Shown here in pieces: positions 35,020 through 44,008 of a stretch of DNA of 64,000 nucleotides. This DNA is from Roseiarcus sp963820795. Its GTDB lineage: Bacteria > Pseudomonadota > Alphaproteobacteria > Rhizobiales > Beijerinckiaceae. The notes beneath the pieces were generated by a model. That model saw only the letters and a program-made list of their open reading frames with translations. It was not told where the DNA came from and ran no database searches. Every line of letters begins with the position of its first letter. The stretch's first letter is position 1. The position numbers were made by a program, and so were the translations under genes. Location of the stretch: positions 186,001 through 250,000 of the forward strand of contig CAWGBJ010000009.1 of the NCBI GenBank assembly GCA_963820795.1. The letters run 5' to 3'.

Positions 35020-36363
35020 TCAATGAACCGCCCGCCTTGCGGAGGCCATGGCCCGCGCCCGCTCGTACGCCGGCCGTGTCCGCGAGGTCGGCCGCTCGGC
35101 AACGCGCTCGGCGAGGAGGGCGCGCGCCAGGCTCCATTGTCCGCCGCGCTCGGCTGCGGCGATCAGCGTCAGGTTGACGATGTCGCGCTGGGCGTGGCTG
35201 CCGCCGATGCGGATGGCGTCGTAGCGGACCGGAAGCATGAGGCTGATCGCCCTGGCGTAGTCGCCGGCGCCGAAGGCGAGCACGCCCTCGATCAGCGGCC
35301 GGCCGACTTCAACCGTCACCTGCCAATTGTGGCCGCGCCCCACGCGAGCGAAATCATCGAGCGAGCGAAGCAGGCGGAGCCCGTCGTCGAGGTGCGGCGA
35401 GCGCGACGCGGCGAAGGCGCAATGCAGGTCGTTGAAAGCGAGCACATGGTCCGCGGCATGCGCGCGCCATGCGCTGGCGACCGGGGCCCAGCGATCGCCA
35501 ACGGCAAAACCAGCCAGTTCGAGGCGCCACAGCAAGGCGGCGGCGTCGACGCGGTCCAGCGTCATGTCGTCGGCGAGCTTCGGCGCGACGAAGCGGTCGT
35601 AGTCTGCAAGCGCCTCGTCGACGCGTCCCTGTTCGATCAGATAGAGCGCGAGATGCCAGCCGTTGTGACCGGCCATGAAATGCGCCTGGCCCCAGAAGCC
35701 CCGGGTTCCCTTCAGAAAAGCGATCCCCTCCTCCTGGCGGTTGGCCGTCTCCATCACATGCGCCAGCGCATGCGTCGCCCACGCATCGCGCGGATTGCCT
35801 GCGAGCGCGGCGCGGGCGACGTCCTCGGCGCGGCTGAGCTCGTTCGTCTCCTCGAGGCCGAAGGCGTAGGCGCCGTTGACGAAGCTCGTCAGCGGGTTGT
35901 CACGCTCCCAGGCCGGCAGGACGCGCGCCGCCGAATCGCGTAGCGCCAGCGACTGGCCGAGCATGTAGTAGCCGTCCTGGCCGAAGCGCAGCGCCAGCGC
36001 GTCGGTCGGCCAGTCGGTCAGGATGGCCTCCCAGTTGCGCAGCGCCTCCGGGGCGCGGCCCTCGGCCCAGGCCCGGACAGCGGCGAGATGCAGCCGCTCG
36101 CGATCCGAGGCGCCACGGATCGTCCCCTCCGCCGCGGCGAGCGCGCCGACGACCTCGGGATGATCGCTGCGAAAGCCGCCGATCATGAAGAGGCCGGCGA
36201 TGGCGACGCCGCCGAGAGCGAAAGCCGGGTCGTCCGCCAGCGCCTGCTTCAGGCCGCCGACCGGATCGCCGGTCAGCCCCCAATAGTCGGCGACCGCCCG
36301 GTCGAACGCCTGCGCCGACCTTTGCGAGCCGCCGAGAGGCAAACCCTGCTGGTCTCTGGCCAT
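35020..36363 (-). CDS. TPR-repeat protein (TTC38-like)
   Basis: 447 residues from the ATG at 36361-36363 (GGGAAG upstream). The open frame extends a further 97 codons, but that leader is basic and overlaps the next gene on the other strand. The whole protein is helical TPR-like: ALRFGQDGYYMLGQSLALRD, AWATHALAHVMETANR, GHNGWHLALYLIEQGRVDEA, as in the TTC38 family. Cytoplasmic, no signal peptide; presumably a scaffold. No experimentally known function can be assigned. Confidence 0.8.
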   Translation of the reverse strand: MARDQQGLPLGGSQRSAQAFDRAVADYWGLTGDPVGGLKQALADDPAFALGGVAIAGLFMIGGFRSDHPEVVGALAAAEGTIRGASDRERLHLAAVRAWAEGRAPEALRNWEAILTDWPTDALALRFGQDGYYMLGQSLALRDSAARVLPAWERDNPLTSFVNGAYAFGLEETNELSRAEDVARAALAGNPRDAWATHALAHVMETANRQEEGIAFLKGTRGFWGQAHFMAGHNGWHLALYLIEQGRVDEALADYDRFVAPKLADDMTLDRVDAAALLWRLELAGFAVGDRWAPVASAWRAHAADHVLAFNDLHCAFAASRSPHLDDGLRLLRSLDDFARVGRGHNWQVTVEVGRPLIEGVLAFGAGDYARAISLMLPVRYDAIRIGGSHAQRDIVNLTLIAAAERGGQWSLARALLAERVAERPTSRTRPAYERARAMASARRAVH

Positions 36364-36457
36364 TGTTTGTTCTTCCCGCGATGACAATCTTCCCGCCACG
36401 TTAGCGCGGAATAATCGACGTCGAAAACCGTTCCGTCGCTGAAGCAGGGGAAGCCGC

Positions 36458-37300
36458 ATGCAGGGGAAGACCGTGGTCGCGACCGGAGCCACGTCCGGCA
36501 TTGGCGAAGCCGCAGTTCTGGCGCTGGCGCGGATGGGCGCGCGCATCGTCTTCGTCGCCCGCGACGAGAAACGGGCGGAGTCGACGCTGAATAAGCTGGA
36601 AGCGATCGCGCCGGGGCGCGGCTGCCGCTTGTATCTTGCCGATCTTTCCAGCATGGCCGAGACCCGACGGGTCGGCCTTCAGATCGCCGAGAGCGAGCCG
36701 CGGGTCGACGTGCTGATCAACAATGCCGGCGCCATATTTTCGGACCGGCGCGTCACCTCTGAAGGGCTCGAGCTGACCTTCGCCCTCAATCACATGGCGT
36801 ACGTTCTGATGACGGCGGCGCTCCGCGAGACGCTTGTTGCGTCGGCGCCGGCCCGCATCGTTTCCACCTCGTCGGCCGCGCACATTGGCATGAGCCTCGA
36901 TTTCAGCGATCTGCAGAGCGCCAGACGGTACCGGGGACTGCGGGCGTATGGCCGCTCGAAACTCGCCAACATCCTTTTCACCCGCGAGCTCGCCCGACGC
37001 CTGGCGGGAACCGGGGTCACCGCCAACTGCCTTCACCCCGGCGTGGTGGCGACGCGCTTCGGCGACTCTGCCGGCGGCTGGGCCGGCCGCCTGTTCCCGC
37101 TGCTAAGGCCGTTCTTCACCTCGCCCGAGAAGGGCGCGGAAACGATCGTCTATCTCGCCTCGTCGCCGGAGGTCGCGAACGTGACGGGCCAGTATTTCGC
37201 CAATTGCAAGGCCGTGCAGCCCTCCGCCGCGGCGCGCGACGACCAGGCGGCGAAGAAGCTGTGGGAAGCGAGCGACGCCCTCGCCCGCTCCGGGCCGTAA
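36458..37300 (+). CDS. SDR-family oxidoreductase (retinol dehydrogenase-like)
   Basis: 280 residues, classical SDR with TGATSGIGEAAVLALARMGA, INNAGAIFSD, catalytic region YGRSKLANILFTREL and HPGVVATRFG. This spacing and the C-terminal domain are typical of the retinol-dehydrogenase/WWOX-like subgroup, which reduces or oxidises lipid alcohols. It is divergent from the TPR gene, with 94 bases between starts. Substrate not inferable. Confidence 0.9.
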   Translation: MQGKTVVATGATSGIGEAAVLALARMGARIVFVARDEKRAESTLNKLEAIAPGRGCRLYLADLSSMAETRRVGLQIAESEPRVDVLINNAGAIFSDRRVTSEGLELTFALNHMAYVLMTAALRETLVASAPARIVSTSSAAHIGMSLDFSDLQSARRYRGLRAYGRSKLANILFTRELARRLAGTGVTANCLHPGVVATRFGDSAGGWAGRLFPLLRPFFTSPEKGAETIVYLASSPEVANVTGQYFANCKAVQPSAAARDDQAAKKLWEASDALARSGP

Positions 37301-37337
37301 CGGTCGAGAGACGGGCGCCGCAAGGCCTCAGCCAAGC

Positions 37338-37559
37338 CTAGCCCGACGGGTTTTTGTCTTTGACTTTGTCCTGGTCGTCATCGGTCGCGTCCTTCTCGGA
37401 CGTCCGCAATATGCGGTAGCGATTGCCTTTCGGAGAATCGATCGACAACTCCGCCAGAATCGAGGATTGCGGCGGCAGACCGGGACGCGTCGGGCTTCCC
37501 TCGCCTTTCTGGCTTCCAGCCTTCGCCCCCTTGCCGGGCTGCTCGCGCGGCCCGCTCAT
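37338..37559 (-). CDS. Small hypothetical protein with the YRILRT-E-DATD motif
   Basis: 73 residues, hydrophilic, with a Lys/Gly-rich N-terminus and an acidic-basic tail (DDDQDKVKDKNPSG). Its one striking feature is YRILRTSEKDATD, which also occurs as YRILRTDEMDATD in the protein encoded immediately upstream; the two genes overlap by four bases (ATGA). I do not recognise a family. The shared motif and coupling suggest a functional pair, perhaps binding the same partner. Confidence 0.6.
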   Translation of the reverse strand: MSGPREQPGKGAKAGSQKGEGSPTRPGLPPQSSILAELSIDSPKGNRYRILRTSEKDATDDDQDKVKDKNPSG

Positions 37560-38359
37560 GCGCTTGGCGACGCGGACTCGAACTCGATGGTGGAGATCGG
37601 GTGCACTTCCCAGATCACCGGCATGTGCGGATGCAGCGTCGGCGGCCCCGGGCTTCTTCCGTGGGCGTGCGTTATGTCGAAGAAGAGCGACCCTTCCACC
37701 CGGATCGGAATCGGCGGATCATAGAAATCGTAGCTCGCCCCTGGCGCCATCTGGCCAAAGAAACCTTGGAAGGAGTCGCGTGCGGACTTCAACTGGGTGA
37801 AGCTGTCGGCGCGCGTCGGCGGAAGCCCGGAGACTTCCATGGTGATGTACACTTCCTCTTGTCCTTGCGGATTCTGGCCGACGATCAGGTGGAAGTCGTT
37901 GTCGTTTTCGCGGCTCGCCGCATAAAGGAAAGCCGACAGGCTGACGTTGCGCTCTTCTTCGGCGACACGTTCCGACGTCGCATTGTCCCTGATCGGCGGA
38001 TCGTGGTTCTCCATGTCGCTCTTCGAAGGCAAGGTCGCGACGATACTCCCGACCGCGTCAAAGGGCTCTGGCGGCGCGTCGGCTATCGTCAGTTTTGCGG
38101 CTCTGCGAGCCGTCCCCATAAAGTCATCGCCAGTGTTCCTGATGGCGGGCGCGGCGGTCGCCACCATGTTCGCGCGCTCTTGCGCCGTGAGCGGCGCGTC
38201 TGTTGCGTCCATTTCATCGGTCCTCAGGATCCGATAATGGCCGACACCAGGCTGCGCGGCGGTCCCCGGTTGAGGGGCGAGCCCCGGCGCCGCTCTGGTC
38301 GTGGGCAGGGTCAGTGTCGCCAGAACTGAAGTTGCGGGCGGAAGTCTCGCAGGCGCCAT
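37556..38359 (-). CDS. Hypothetical protein with YRILRT-E-DATD motif and WEVHP C-terminal motif
   Basis: 267 residues. A Pro/Ala/Thr-rich N-terminus (about 1-38) is followed by HYRILRTDEMDATD, an Ala-rich middle and a conserved-looking C-terminal block: RVEGSLFFDITHAHG, then HMPVIWEVHPISTIEF. No signal peptide or membrane span. The function is unknown. Translation-coupled to the small downstream gene that repeats the same 13-residue motif. Confidence 0.65.
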   Translation of the reverse strand: MAPARLPPATSVLATLTLPTTRAAPGLAPQPGTAAQPGVGHYRILRTDEMDATDAPLTAQERANMVATAAPAIRNTGDDFMGTARRAAKLTIADAPPEPFDAVGSIVATLPSKSDMENHDPPIRDNATSERVAEEERNVSLSAFLYAASRENDNDFHLIVGQNPQGQEEVYITMEVSGLPPTRADSFTQLKSARDSFQGFFGQMAPGASYDFYDPPIPIRVEGSLFFDITHAHGRSPGPPTLHPHMPVIWEVHPISTIEFESASPSA

Positions 38360-38437
38360 GCGTCTCTCCCTCGTCGGCCCGATTCACGCATGAATCGATT
38401 GGGACGCCAAGCGGAAAGTTCGACTGCAAGTGTCCGT

Positions 38438-38773
38438 TCAGCGGCCTCGCCGCGCCTTCTTCGGCTTGGCGGCGCCGTGGCGCCAGGCCATCTCGAGGGC
38501 GGCGCGAAGCTCGGTCTCGCTGAGGGCGGCGAGCGTCGCGCGCGTCCAGCCCCGCCGGCCCCAGGCATTGTCGAGCGCGGCGAAGGCGTCCGGCGCGACG
38601 GCGCATTTGAGCGCCTGCTCGTCGGGGGCGAACTTGATGTTGGCGGTCAGCTCGTCCGGCGCCAGCGTGGCGAAGGTGACGCGCGCCTTGAACGCGCGGC
38701 GGTCGAAATGCGGGTATTCGGTTGCGCCCTCGAGCGACAGCGCGATGCGGCGGAAATCGGCGGCGTCGGCCAT
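38438..38773 (-). CDS. MmcQ/YjbR-family protein
   Basis: 111 residues of the YjbR fold: FRRIALSLEGATEYPHFDR at the N-terminus, AFKARVTFATL, ELTANIKFAPDEQALKC in the middle, RRGWTRATL near the C-terminus, and a basic tail KPKKARRGR. The family binds DNA-like ligands in structure but its role is unknown. ATG 38773 chosen; the open frame upstream is the reverse shadow of the MFS gene. Confidence 0.85.
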   Translation of the reverse strand: MADAADFRRIALSLEGATEYPHFDRRAFKARVTFATLAPDELTANIKFAPDEQALKCAVAPDAFAALDNAWGRRGWTRATLAALSETELRAALEMAWRHGAAKPKKARRGR

Positions 38774-38947
38774 GGGCGCCTCGCGAAGGGTTGCAAGCGG
38801 CCGCGTGAGAGCAGAAGCGGAGCGCGGCGGCCGCAATACGCCCTCTCGGGCGGTTGTGCCAGCGGCGGCGACGGGCGTATTGTTTCGCTTCGCCAAGGAG
38901 GAGCGCAATTTGCGCAGGCTCCGAAGCGCCAGGGAGGAGCGACCGCA

Positions 38948-40240
38948 ATGGGCGAGACCGGGCTCGAGAAAGTCAAGACGGTTCTCCGCGTCACCAGCGG
39001 CAACTTCCTCGAGATGTATGACTTCTTCCTGTTCGGCATCTACGCCCGGCAGATCGCGCACACCTTCTTTCCCAACGACGATCCGTACGCCTCGCTGATG
39101 CTGACCTTCCTCAGCTTCGCCGCCGGCTTCGCCATGCGGCCGATCGGGGCGCTGGTGCTCGGCCCCTATATCGACCGGATCGGGCGCCGCCAGGGCCTGA
39201 TCGTGACCTTGTCGATCATGGCCTGCGGCACCATCCTCATCGCCTTCGTGCCGGGTTATGCGACAATCGGCGTGGCGGCGCCGCTGCTCGTCGTGCTCGG
39301 CCGGCTCTTGCAGGGCTTTTCCGCCGGCGTCGAGCTCGGCGGCGTCTCGGTCTATCTCTCCGAGATGGCGACGCCCGGCCACAAGGGCTTTTATGTGAGC
39401 TGGCAGTCGGCGAGCCAGCAGGTCGCCGTCATGTTCGCCGCGCTCCTCGGCTATACCATCGCCAACCGGATGTCGCCGCAGGCGGCGGCGGACTGGGGCT
39501 GGCGCATCCCCTTCTTCATCGGCTGCGCCATCGTCCCCTTCCTCTATTGGATCCGCCGCTCGCTGCAGGAGACGGAGGAATTCGCCAAGCGAAAAGTCCA
39601 TCCGACATTCGCCCAGATCTACGAGACTCTGGCCGAGAACTGGGCGCTGATCCTCGGCGGCGTGGCGATGGTCGTCATGACGACGGTGTCGTTCTATCTC
39701 ATCACCGTCTACACCCCGACCTTCGGCCGCAGCGTGCTCAAGCTCAGCGAGTCCAACGCGCTGCTGGTGACGATGGCGATCGCGGTCTCCAATTTCTTCT
39801 GGCTGCCGATCTCCGGCGCGCTCTCGGACCGGATCGGCCGGAAGCCGATCCTGATCGCCTGCACCGTGCTGGCGCTGCTCACCGCCTATCCGGCGCTGGC
39901 CTGGCTGGTCAGCGGGCCGAGCTTCGACAGGATGCTGACGGTCGAACTCTGGCTCTCGTTCATCTACGCCTCCTACAACGGCGCGATGGTGGTGGCGCTG
40001 ACCGAGCTCGTTCCGGCGACGGTCCGCACCGCCGGCTTTTCGCTCGCCTACAGCCTCGCCACGACGCTCGGCGGCTCGTCGCTCTTCATCTCGACCTGGC
40101 TCATCCAGCACACCGGCGACAAGGCCGCGCCCGGCTACTGGCTGAGCTTCGCCGCGCTCTGCGGCCTCGTCGCGACGCTGGCGCTCTACCGCGGCCGGGC
40201 GGGCGGCCCCGAGGTCGCCAGCAGGCCCGTCAGCGCCTGA
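38948..40240 (+). CDS. MFS transporter, metabolite:H+ symporter family (citrate/tricarballylate type)
   Basis: 430 residues, 12 predicted membrane spans. MHS-family landmarks: NFLEMYDFFLFGIYARQIA at the N-terminus, the A-motif-like YIDRIGRRQGLIVTLSIMA, GFSAGVELGGVSVYLSEMAT, and the loop 8-9 motif GALSDRIGRKPILIACTVL. Members import citrate, tricarballylate, proline/betaine or alpha-ketoglutarate with protons. The closest-sounding members are citrate-type, but the substrate is unproven. Monocistronic. Confidence 0.88.
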   Translation: MGETGLEKVKTVLRVTSGNFLEMYDFFLFGIYARQIAHTFFPNDDPYASLMLTFLSFAAGFAMRPIGALVLGPYIDRIGRRQGLIVTLSIMACGTILIAFVPGYATIGVAAPLLVVLGRLLQGFSAGVELGGVSVYLSEMATPGHKGFYVSWQSASQQVAVMFAALLGYTIANRMSPQAAADWGWRIPFFIGCAIVPFLYWIRRSLQETEEFAKRKVHPTFAQIYETLAENWALILGGVAMVVMTTVSFYLITVYTPTFGRSVLKLSESNALLVTMAIAVSNFFWLPISGALSDRIGRKPILIACTVLALLTAYPALAWLVSGPSFDRMLTVELWLSFIYASYNGAMVVALTELVPATVRTAGFSLAYSLATTLGGSSLFISTWLIQHTGDKAAPGYWLSFAALCGLVATLALYRGRAGGPEVASRPVSA

Positions 40241-40303
40241 GGCGGCGCTTGGCGCGAGCGACGGCGCGCGTAAACCAATGGCTGCACGTTGCGCCCAGAG
40301 CGC

Positions 40304-40403
40304 GTTTCGGATCAGGCAGACTGTTTCCGTCACCCGTGGGCTTGACCCGCGGGTCCATGGATCGCTGCTCAAGCCAGGTCAAGCCCGGCGATGACGGATC
40401 CGC
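40304..40403 (-). repeat. REP-type palindromic repeat copy 2 (uninterrupted)
   Basis: Reverse complement of the repeat split by the intron at 2600. It reads GGGTGACGGAAACAGTCTGC across the position where the intron sits in copy 1. Between the two half-palindromes it has extra bases (TGCTCAAGCCAGG) absent from copies 1 and 3. It lies in the 371-base gap after the MFS gene; the rest of that gap holds no supported gene. Confidence 0.85.
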
Positions 40404-40611
40404 TCGCGCCTTTGCCGCGCTGAGTGACATGATGCGGCAGGCCGGGAACGACGACGCGGCCGATGCCGGTTCATTGGCGACGCGTAACACAGCTTTGTAC
40501 GGTAAAGACGGTCGTGTCATCGTCCTTCGACAAGGCTCGGGACCGGGCTGGGCGGCTCATCGGGCGGCTCCTGCCGTGGCTCCGGCTAGCACAGATACAA
40601 GGGTCCTGGGG

Positions 40612-41370
40612 CTAGGGCATGGCCTCATTCCTCGTTTTGAACAGCTGGTCGTAGTCGCCGTTCGACTCGGCGAAGCGCTGTGGCTTCACCCGTTCGACGA
40701 GAATTTCCGTCGCGTCTGGCTTGGTCTCGAGGATGGTCATGACCTCGGCGATGAACGCGTCGAGCGGCATGGCGCGGGGATCAGTCTTCTGGGCGGGGCC
40801 CAGGAGTTCGGTCTGAACGTATGGAGGCGCCAATTCGAGCACTTCGACGTTCGTGTTGCGAAGCTGATAGCGCAGCGTCTGCGACCAGGAGTGAATTGCG
40901 GCCTTTGTCGCGCAGTAGGTCGGGGCCATGGCGATCGGAACGAACGCAAGGCCGGACGAGACGGTCATCACCGTCGCCTGCGGTTGGCCCAGAAGGTGGG
41001 GCAGCAGCGCGGCGGTTAGCCGGAGCGGCCCGAGCAGGTTCGTCGCCACGGTCGCCTCCGCCGTCGTAAGATCGACCGGATCGGTCAGCAGGTTCTCGCG
41101 CTGCATGATCCCGGCGTTGTTCACGAGCACGTTGAGGTTCGGATGATCGGCGACGATCGTTTTACCGAAGGCTGCGACGGCGTCGCGGTCCTCGATGTCG
41201 AGCACGAATGAGCGCATGCCCGGATTGGCGACTATCGTCTCGTCGAGAACGGCGCGCCTGCGGCCAGTGACGATGATTGTGTTGCCCTTTGCGTGAAGCG
41301 CCTCGGCCAGCGCGCGGCCGATGCCCGCTCCGCCGCCGGTAATGAGAATGGTGTTGCCGGATATGTTCAA
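40612..41370 (-). CDS. SDR-family oxidoreductase (DltE-like)
   Basis: 252 residues: TGGGAGIGRALAEALHAKG, VNNAGIMQRENLL, catalytic PTYCATKAAIHSW (Tyr and Lys) and APPYVQTELLGP, a pattern of DltE-like SDRs. NAD(P)-dependent oxidoreductase of unknown substrate. It stands between a repeat and the carboxylase cluster and does not appear to be part of either. Confidence 0.9.
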   Translation of the reverse strand: MNISGNTILITGGGAGIGRALAEALHAKGNTIIVTGRRRAVLDETIVANPGMRSFVLDIEDRDAVAAFGKTIVADHPNLNVLVNNAGIMQRENLLTDPVDLTTAEATVATNLLGPLRLTAALLPHLLGQPQATVMTVSSGLAFVPIAMAPTYCATKAAIHSWSQTLRYQLRNTNVEVLELAPPYVQTELLGPAQKTDPRAMPLDAFIAEVMTILETKPDATEILVERVKPQRFAESNGDYDQLFKTRNEAMP

Positions 41371-41590
41371 GGTGATCTGTCCTCATGGGGGCTAACCGTG
41401 GTCGGCACCTTCTAATGATAGAACGCAACTTGGTCGGCTAAAAACACTGGGAAGGTTCTGTGGGTCAAGTTCAGCAATAGGCGGTCATGGATTACGGTGC
41501 CCCCCACACCCATCGCCATTTGACAGGCTCACGGCTTCCGTGGACCTTCGGGCCGCGGCGGAGCGCGCCGATGAGGGAGGGGGCGGCCGG

Positions 41591-43205
41591 ATGCCAGCGA
41601 TCCGCTCGAGCGTCATCGTCGAGAGCGACGGCTTCCGCGCCAACCGCGCCGCCCATCTCGAGCTGATCGCGGAATTCCGCGCGCTCGAGGGCGAAAGTCA
41701 GGACCGCCTCCGGCCGCGCCGACGCCAAGTTCCGCCAGCGCGGCCAGTTGCCGCCGCGCGAGCGGGTCAACTGGCTCCTCGACCGCGACTCGCCGTTTCT
41801 CGAGCTCTCGAGCCTCTGCGGCCTCGGCATGCACGAGGACGACGGCATCGACAACGTCTTCGGCGGCGGCTCGATCGTCGGCATCGGGCTTGTGTCCGGC
41901 GCGCGCTGCATGATCGCGGCCAACAATTCCGGCATCAAGGGCGGCGCGGCGCATCCGATGGGCGTCGAGAAGGCGATCCGCGCCCAGGAGATCGCGCTTA
42001 TCAACAAGCTGCCCTATGTCCAGCTCGTCGAAAGCGCCGGGGCCAATCTGCTGCTGCAGGCGGAAATGTTCGTCCGCGGCGGCGCGACCTTCGCCAACAT
42101 GGCGCGCCTGTCGGCGGCGGGCATCCCGGTCGTTTCGATCGTGCACGGCTCCTCGACCGCCGGCGGCGCCTATCAGACCGGCCTTGCCGATTATGTCGTC
42201 ATGGTCCGCGGCCGCTCGAAAGTCTTCCTCGCCGGGCCGCCGCTTTTGAAGGCGGCGACCGGCGAGATCGCCGACGACGAGGCGCTCGGCGGGGCGGAGC
42301 TGCATATGCGCCACGACCGGGCTCGGCGAATATCTGGCCGAGGACGATGCCGACGCCCTGCGCATCGGCCGCGAAATCCTGGCGCGGATCGGCTGGCCGG
42401 CGACGGCGCGGCGGCCGAAGGCGCCGCCGCCGCTCTACGACCCGGAGGAACTCCTCGGCATCGTTCCGGTCGACTACCGCAGGCCCTATGAGGTGCGCGA
42501 GGTCGTCGCGCGGATCGTCGACGGCTCCGAGTTCCTCGACTTCAAGCCCAATTACGGCGCAGCGACCGTCTGCGGCCATGCGGCGATCGAGGGCCATCCG
42601 GTCGGGCTCATCGGCAACAACGGTCCCGATCGATTCCGCCGGCTCGAGCAAGGCGGGGCAATTCATCCAGCTCTGCTGCCAGACCGGCCTGCCGATCGTC
42701 TTTCTGCAAAACACCACCGGCTATCTCGTCGGCGTCGAGGCCGAGACCTCGGGCATCGTCAAGCACGGCTCGAAGATGATCCAGGCGGTCACCAACGCCA
42801 GCGTGCCGAAGCTGACCTTGCAGATCGGCGGCTCGTTCGGCGCCGGCCATTACGGCATGTGCGGGCGGGCCTTCGGGCCGCGCTTCCTGTTTTCCTGGCC
42901 GAACGCCCGGGTTGCGGTGATGGGCGGCGAGCAGGCGGCCAAAGTGATGGCGATCGTCGCCGAGGATGCGGCGCGCACGCGCGGACTTGCCTTCGACGCG
43001 GAGAAGACCAAGGCGCAAGGGCAGCGGATCGTCGCGAACTACGATCGGGAATCGACGGCCCTCTTCGCCACCGCGCGGCTCTGGGACGACGGCCTCATCG
43101 ATCCGCGCGACAGCCGCGCCACGCTCGCCTTCTGCCTCGACACATGCGCGGATGCCGAGGCGCGCCCGCTGCGGCCCGATTTCGTTCGGCGTCGCGAGGT
43201 TCTGA
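41591..43205 (+). pseudogene. Acyl-CoA carboxylase carboxyltransferase (beta) subunit, four frameshifts
   Basis: About 537 residues if repaired. Carboxyltransferase fold: RERVNWLLDRDSPFLELSSL, the acyl-CoA site GIKGGAAHPMGVEKAIRAQE, STAGGAYQTGLADYVVMV and, in the C-terminal half, QNTTGYLVGVEAE then GGSFGAGHYGMCGRAF. It resembles methylcrotonoyl/geranoyl-CoA carboxylase beta subunits. It is broken as read by +1 slips near 41690, 42310, 42626 and 43182; after each one the conserved sequence continues in the next frame, ending FGVARF and TGA at 43205. Partner biotin subunit at 44005. High conservation between slips suggests sequencing error. Confidence 0.83.
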
Positions 43206-43209
43206 GACG

Positions 43210-44008
43210 ATGGCCTCGCTCCTCCGCGTGCAGAAGACCGGCCGGCGCCTGACGATGACGCTCGACGACGCGCCGCGCATGAACGCGCTCTCGGCCGAGA
43301 TGGTCGGCCGAAATCGAGCGCGCGCTCGACGACGCCCCGGCCGGCCTGGCGGCGCTCACGATCGAGGGGGCGAACGGCGTCTTCAGCGCCGGCGCGGACC
43401 TGAAATCCTTGTCCGAGGCGCTGGCGCGCCCGCCGGCTCCGGGAGAGGCGGATCCTCTCGAAGCCGCCAATGCCGCCGGCGGCCGCTTCTTCGCCCGCTT
43501 CGCCGCCCTGCCCTATGTGACGATCGCCGTCGTCGACGGCGCCGCGGTCGGCGGCGGCATGGGCCTCGCCGCCGCGGCCGACATCGTCATCGCGACCGCG
43601 CGCGCCCGCTTTTCGCTGGCGGAGACGAGCCTCGGCCTGCCGCCGGCGCAGATCGCGCCCCATCTCGTCGCCCGCCTCGGCGAGCGCCTGGCGCGGCGTC
43701 TGGCCTTGACCGGCGCGCGGCTCGACGGGCGCGAGGCCGAAGCGCTCGGCCTCGCCGATTTCCACTGCGGGACCGACGCGGAAAAAGACGCGAGGCTCGA
43801 ATCGCTTCTGACGGCGATCGAGCGTTGCGCGCCCGGCGCCAACGCCATGACCAAGCGGCTCTTCCGCATCTCCCGCGCCGCGACCCCCGAGGCCTATATC
43901 GAAATCGCCGCCAGGAGCTTTGCCGAAGCCCTGCGCGGGCCGGAAGCCCGCGAGGGCCTGGCGGCCTTCAGGGAAAAGCGGGCGCCGTCGTGGGCGCTGA
44001 AACCTTGA
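43210..44008 (+). CDS. Enoyl-CoA hydratase/isomerase (one-base frameshift)
   Basis: About 265 residues if repaired. Crotonase fold: MNALSAEMV, the oxyanion-hole segments FSAGADLKSL and VDGAAVGGGMGLAAAADIVI, and SLAETSLGLPPAQIAPHL. It hydrates or isomerises enoyl-CoA, and would fit between the carboxylase subunits, as in leucine/isoprenoid catabolic operons that place a methylglutaconyl-CoA hydratase-type gene there. A +1 slip near 43306 (extra G in GTC-G-GCC) separates the first 32 residues from the rest. It starts 4 bases after the beta-subunit stop and overlaps the next gene by 4. Confidence 0.82.

Noticed and set aside
38438..40372. 644-residue minus-strand frame opposite the MFS transporter
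   Set aside because: Only its last 111 residues (YjbR) are a gene; the remainder mirrors the MFS gene.
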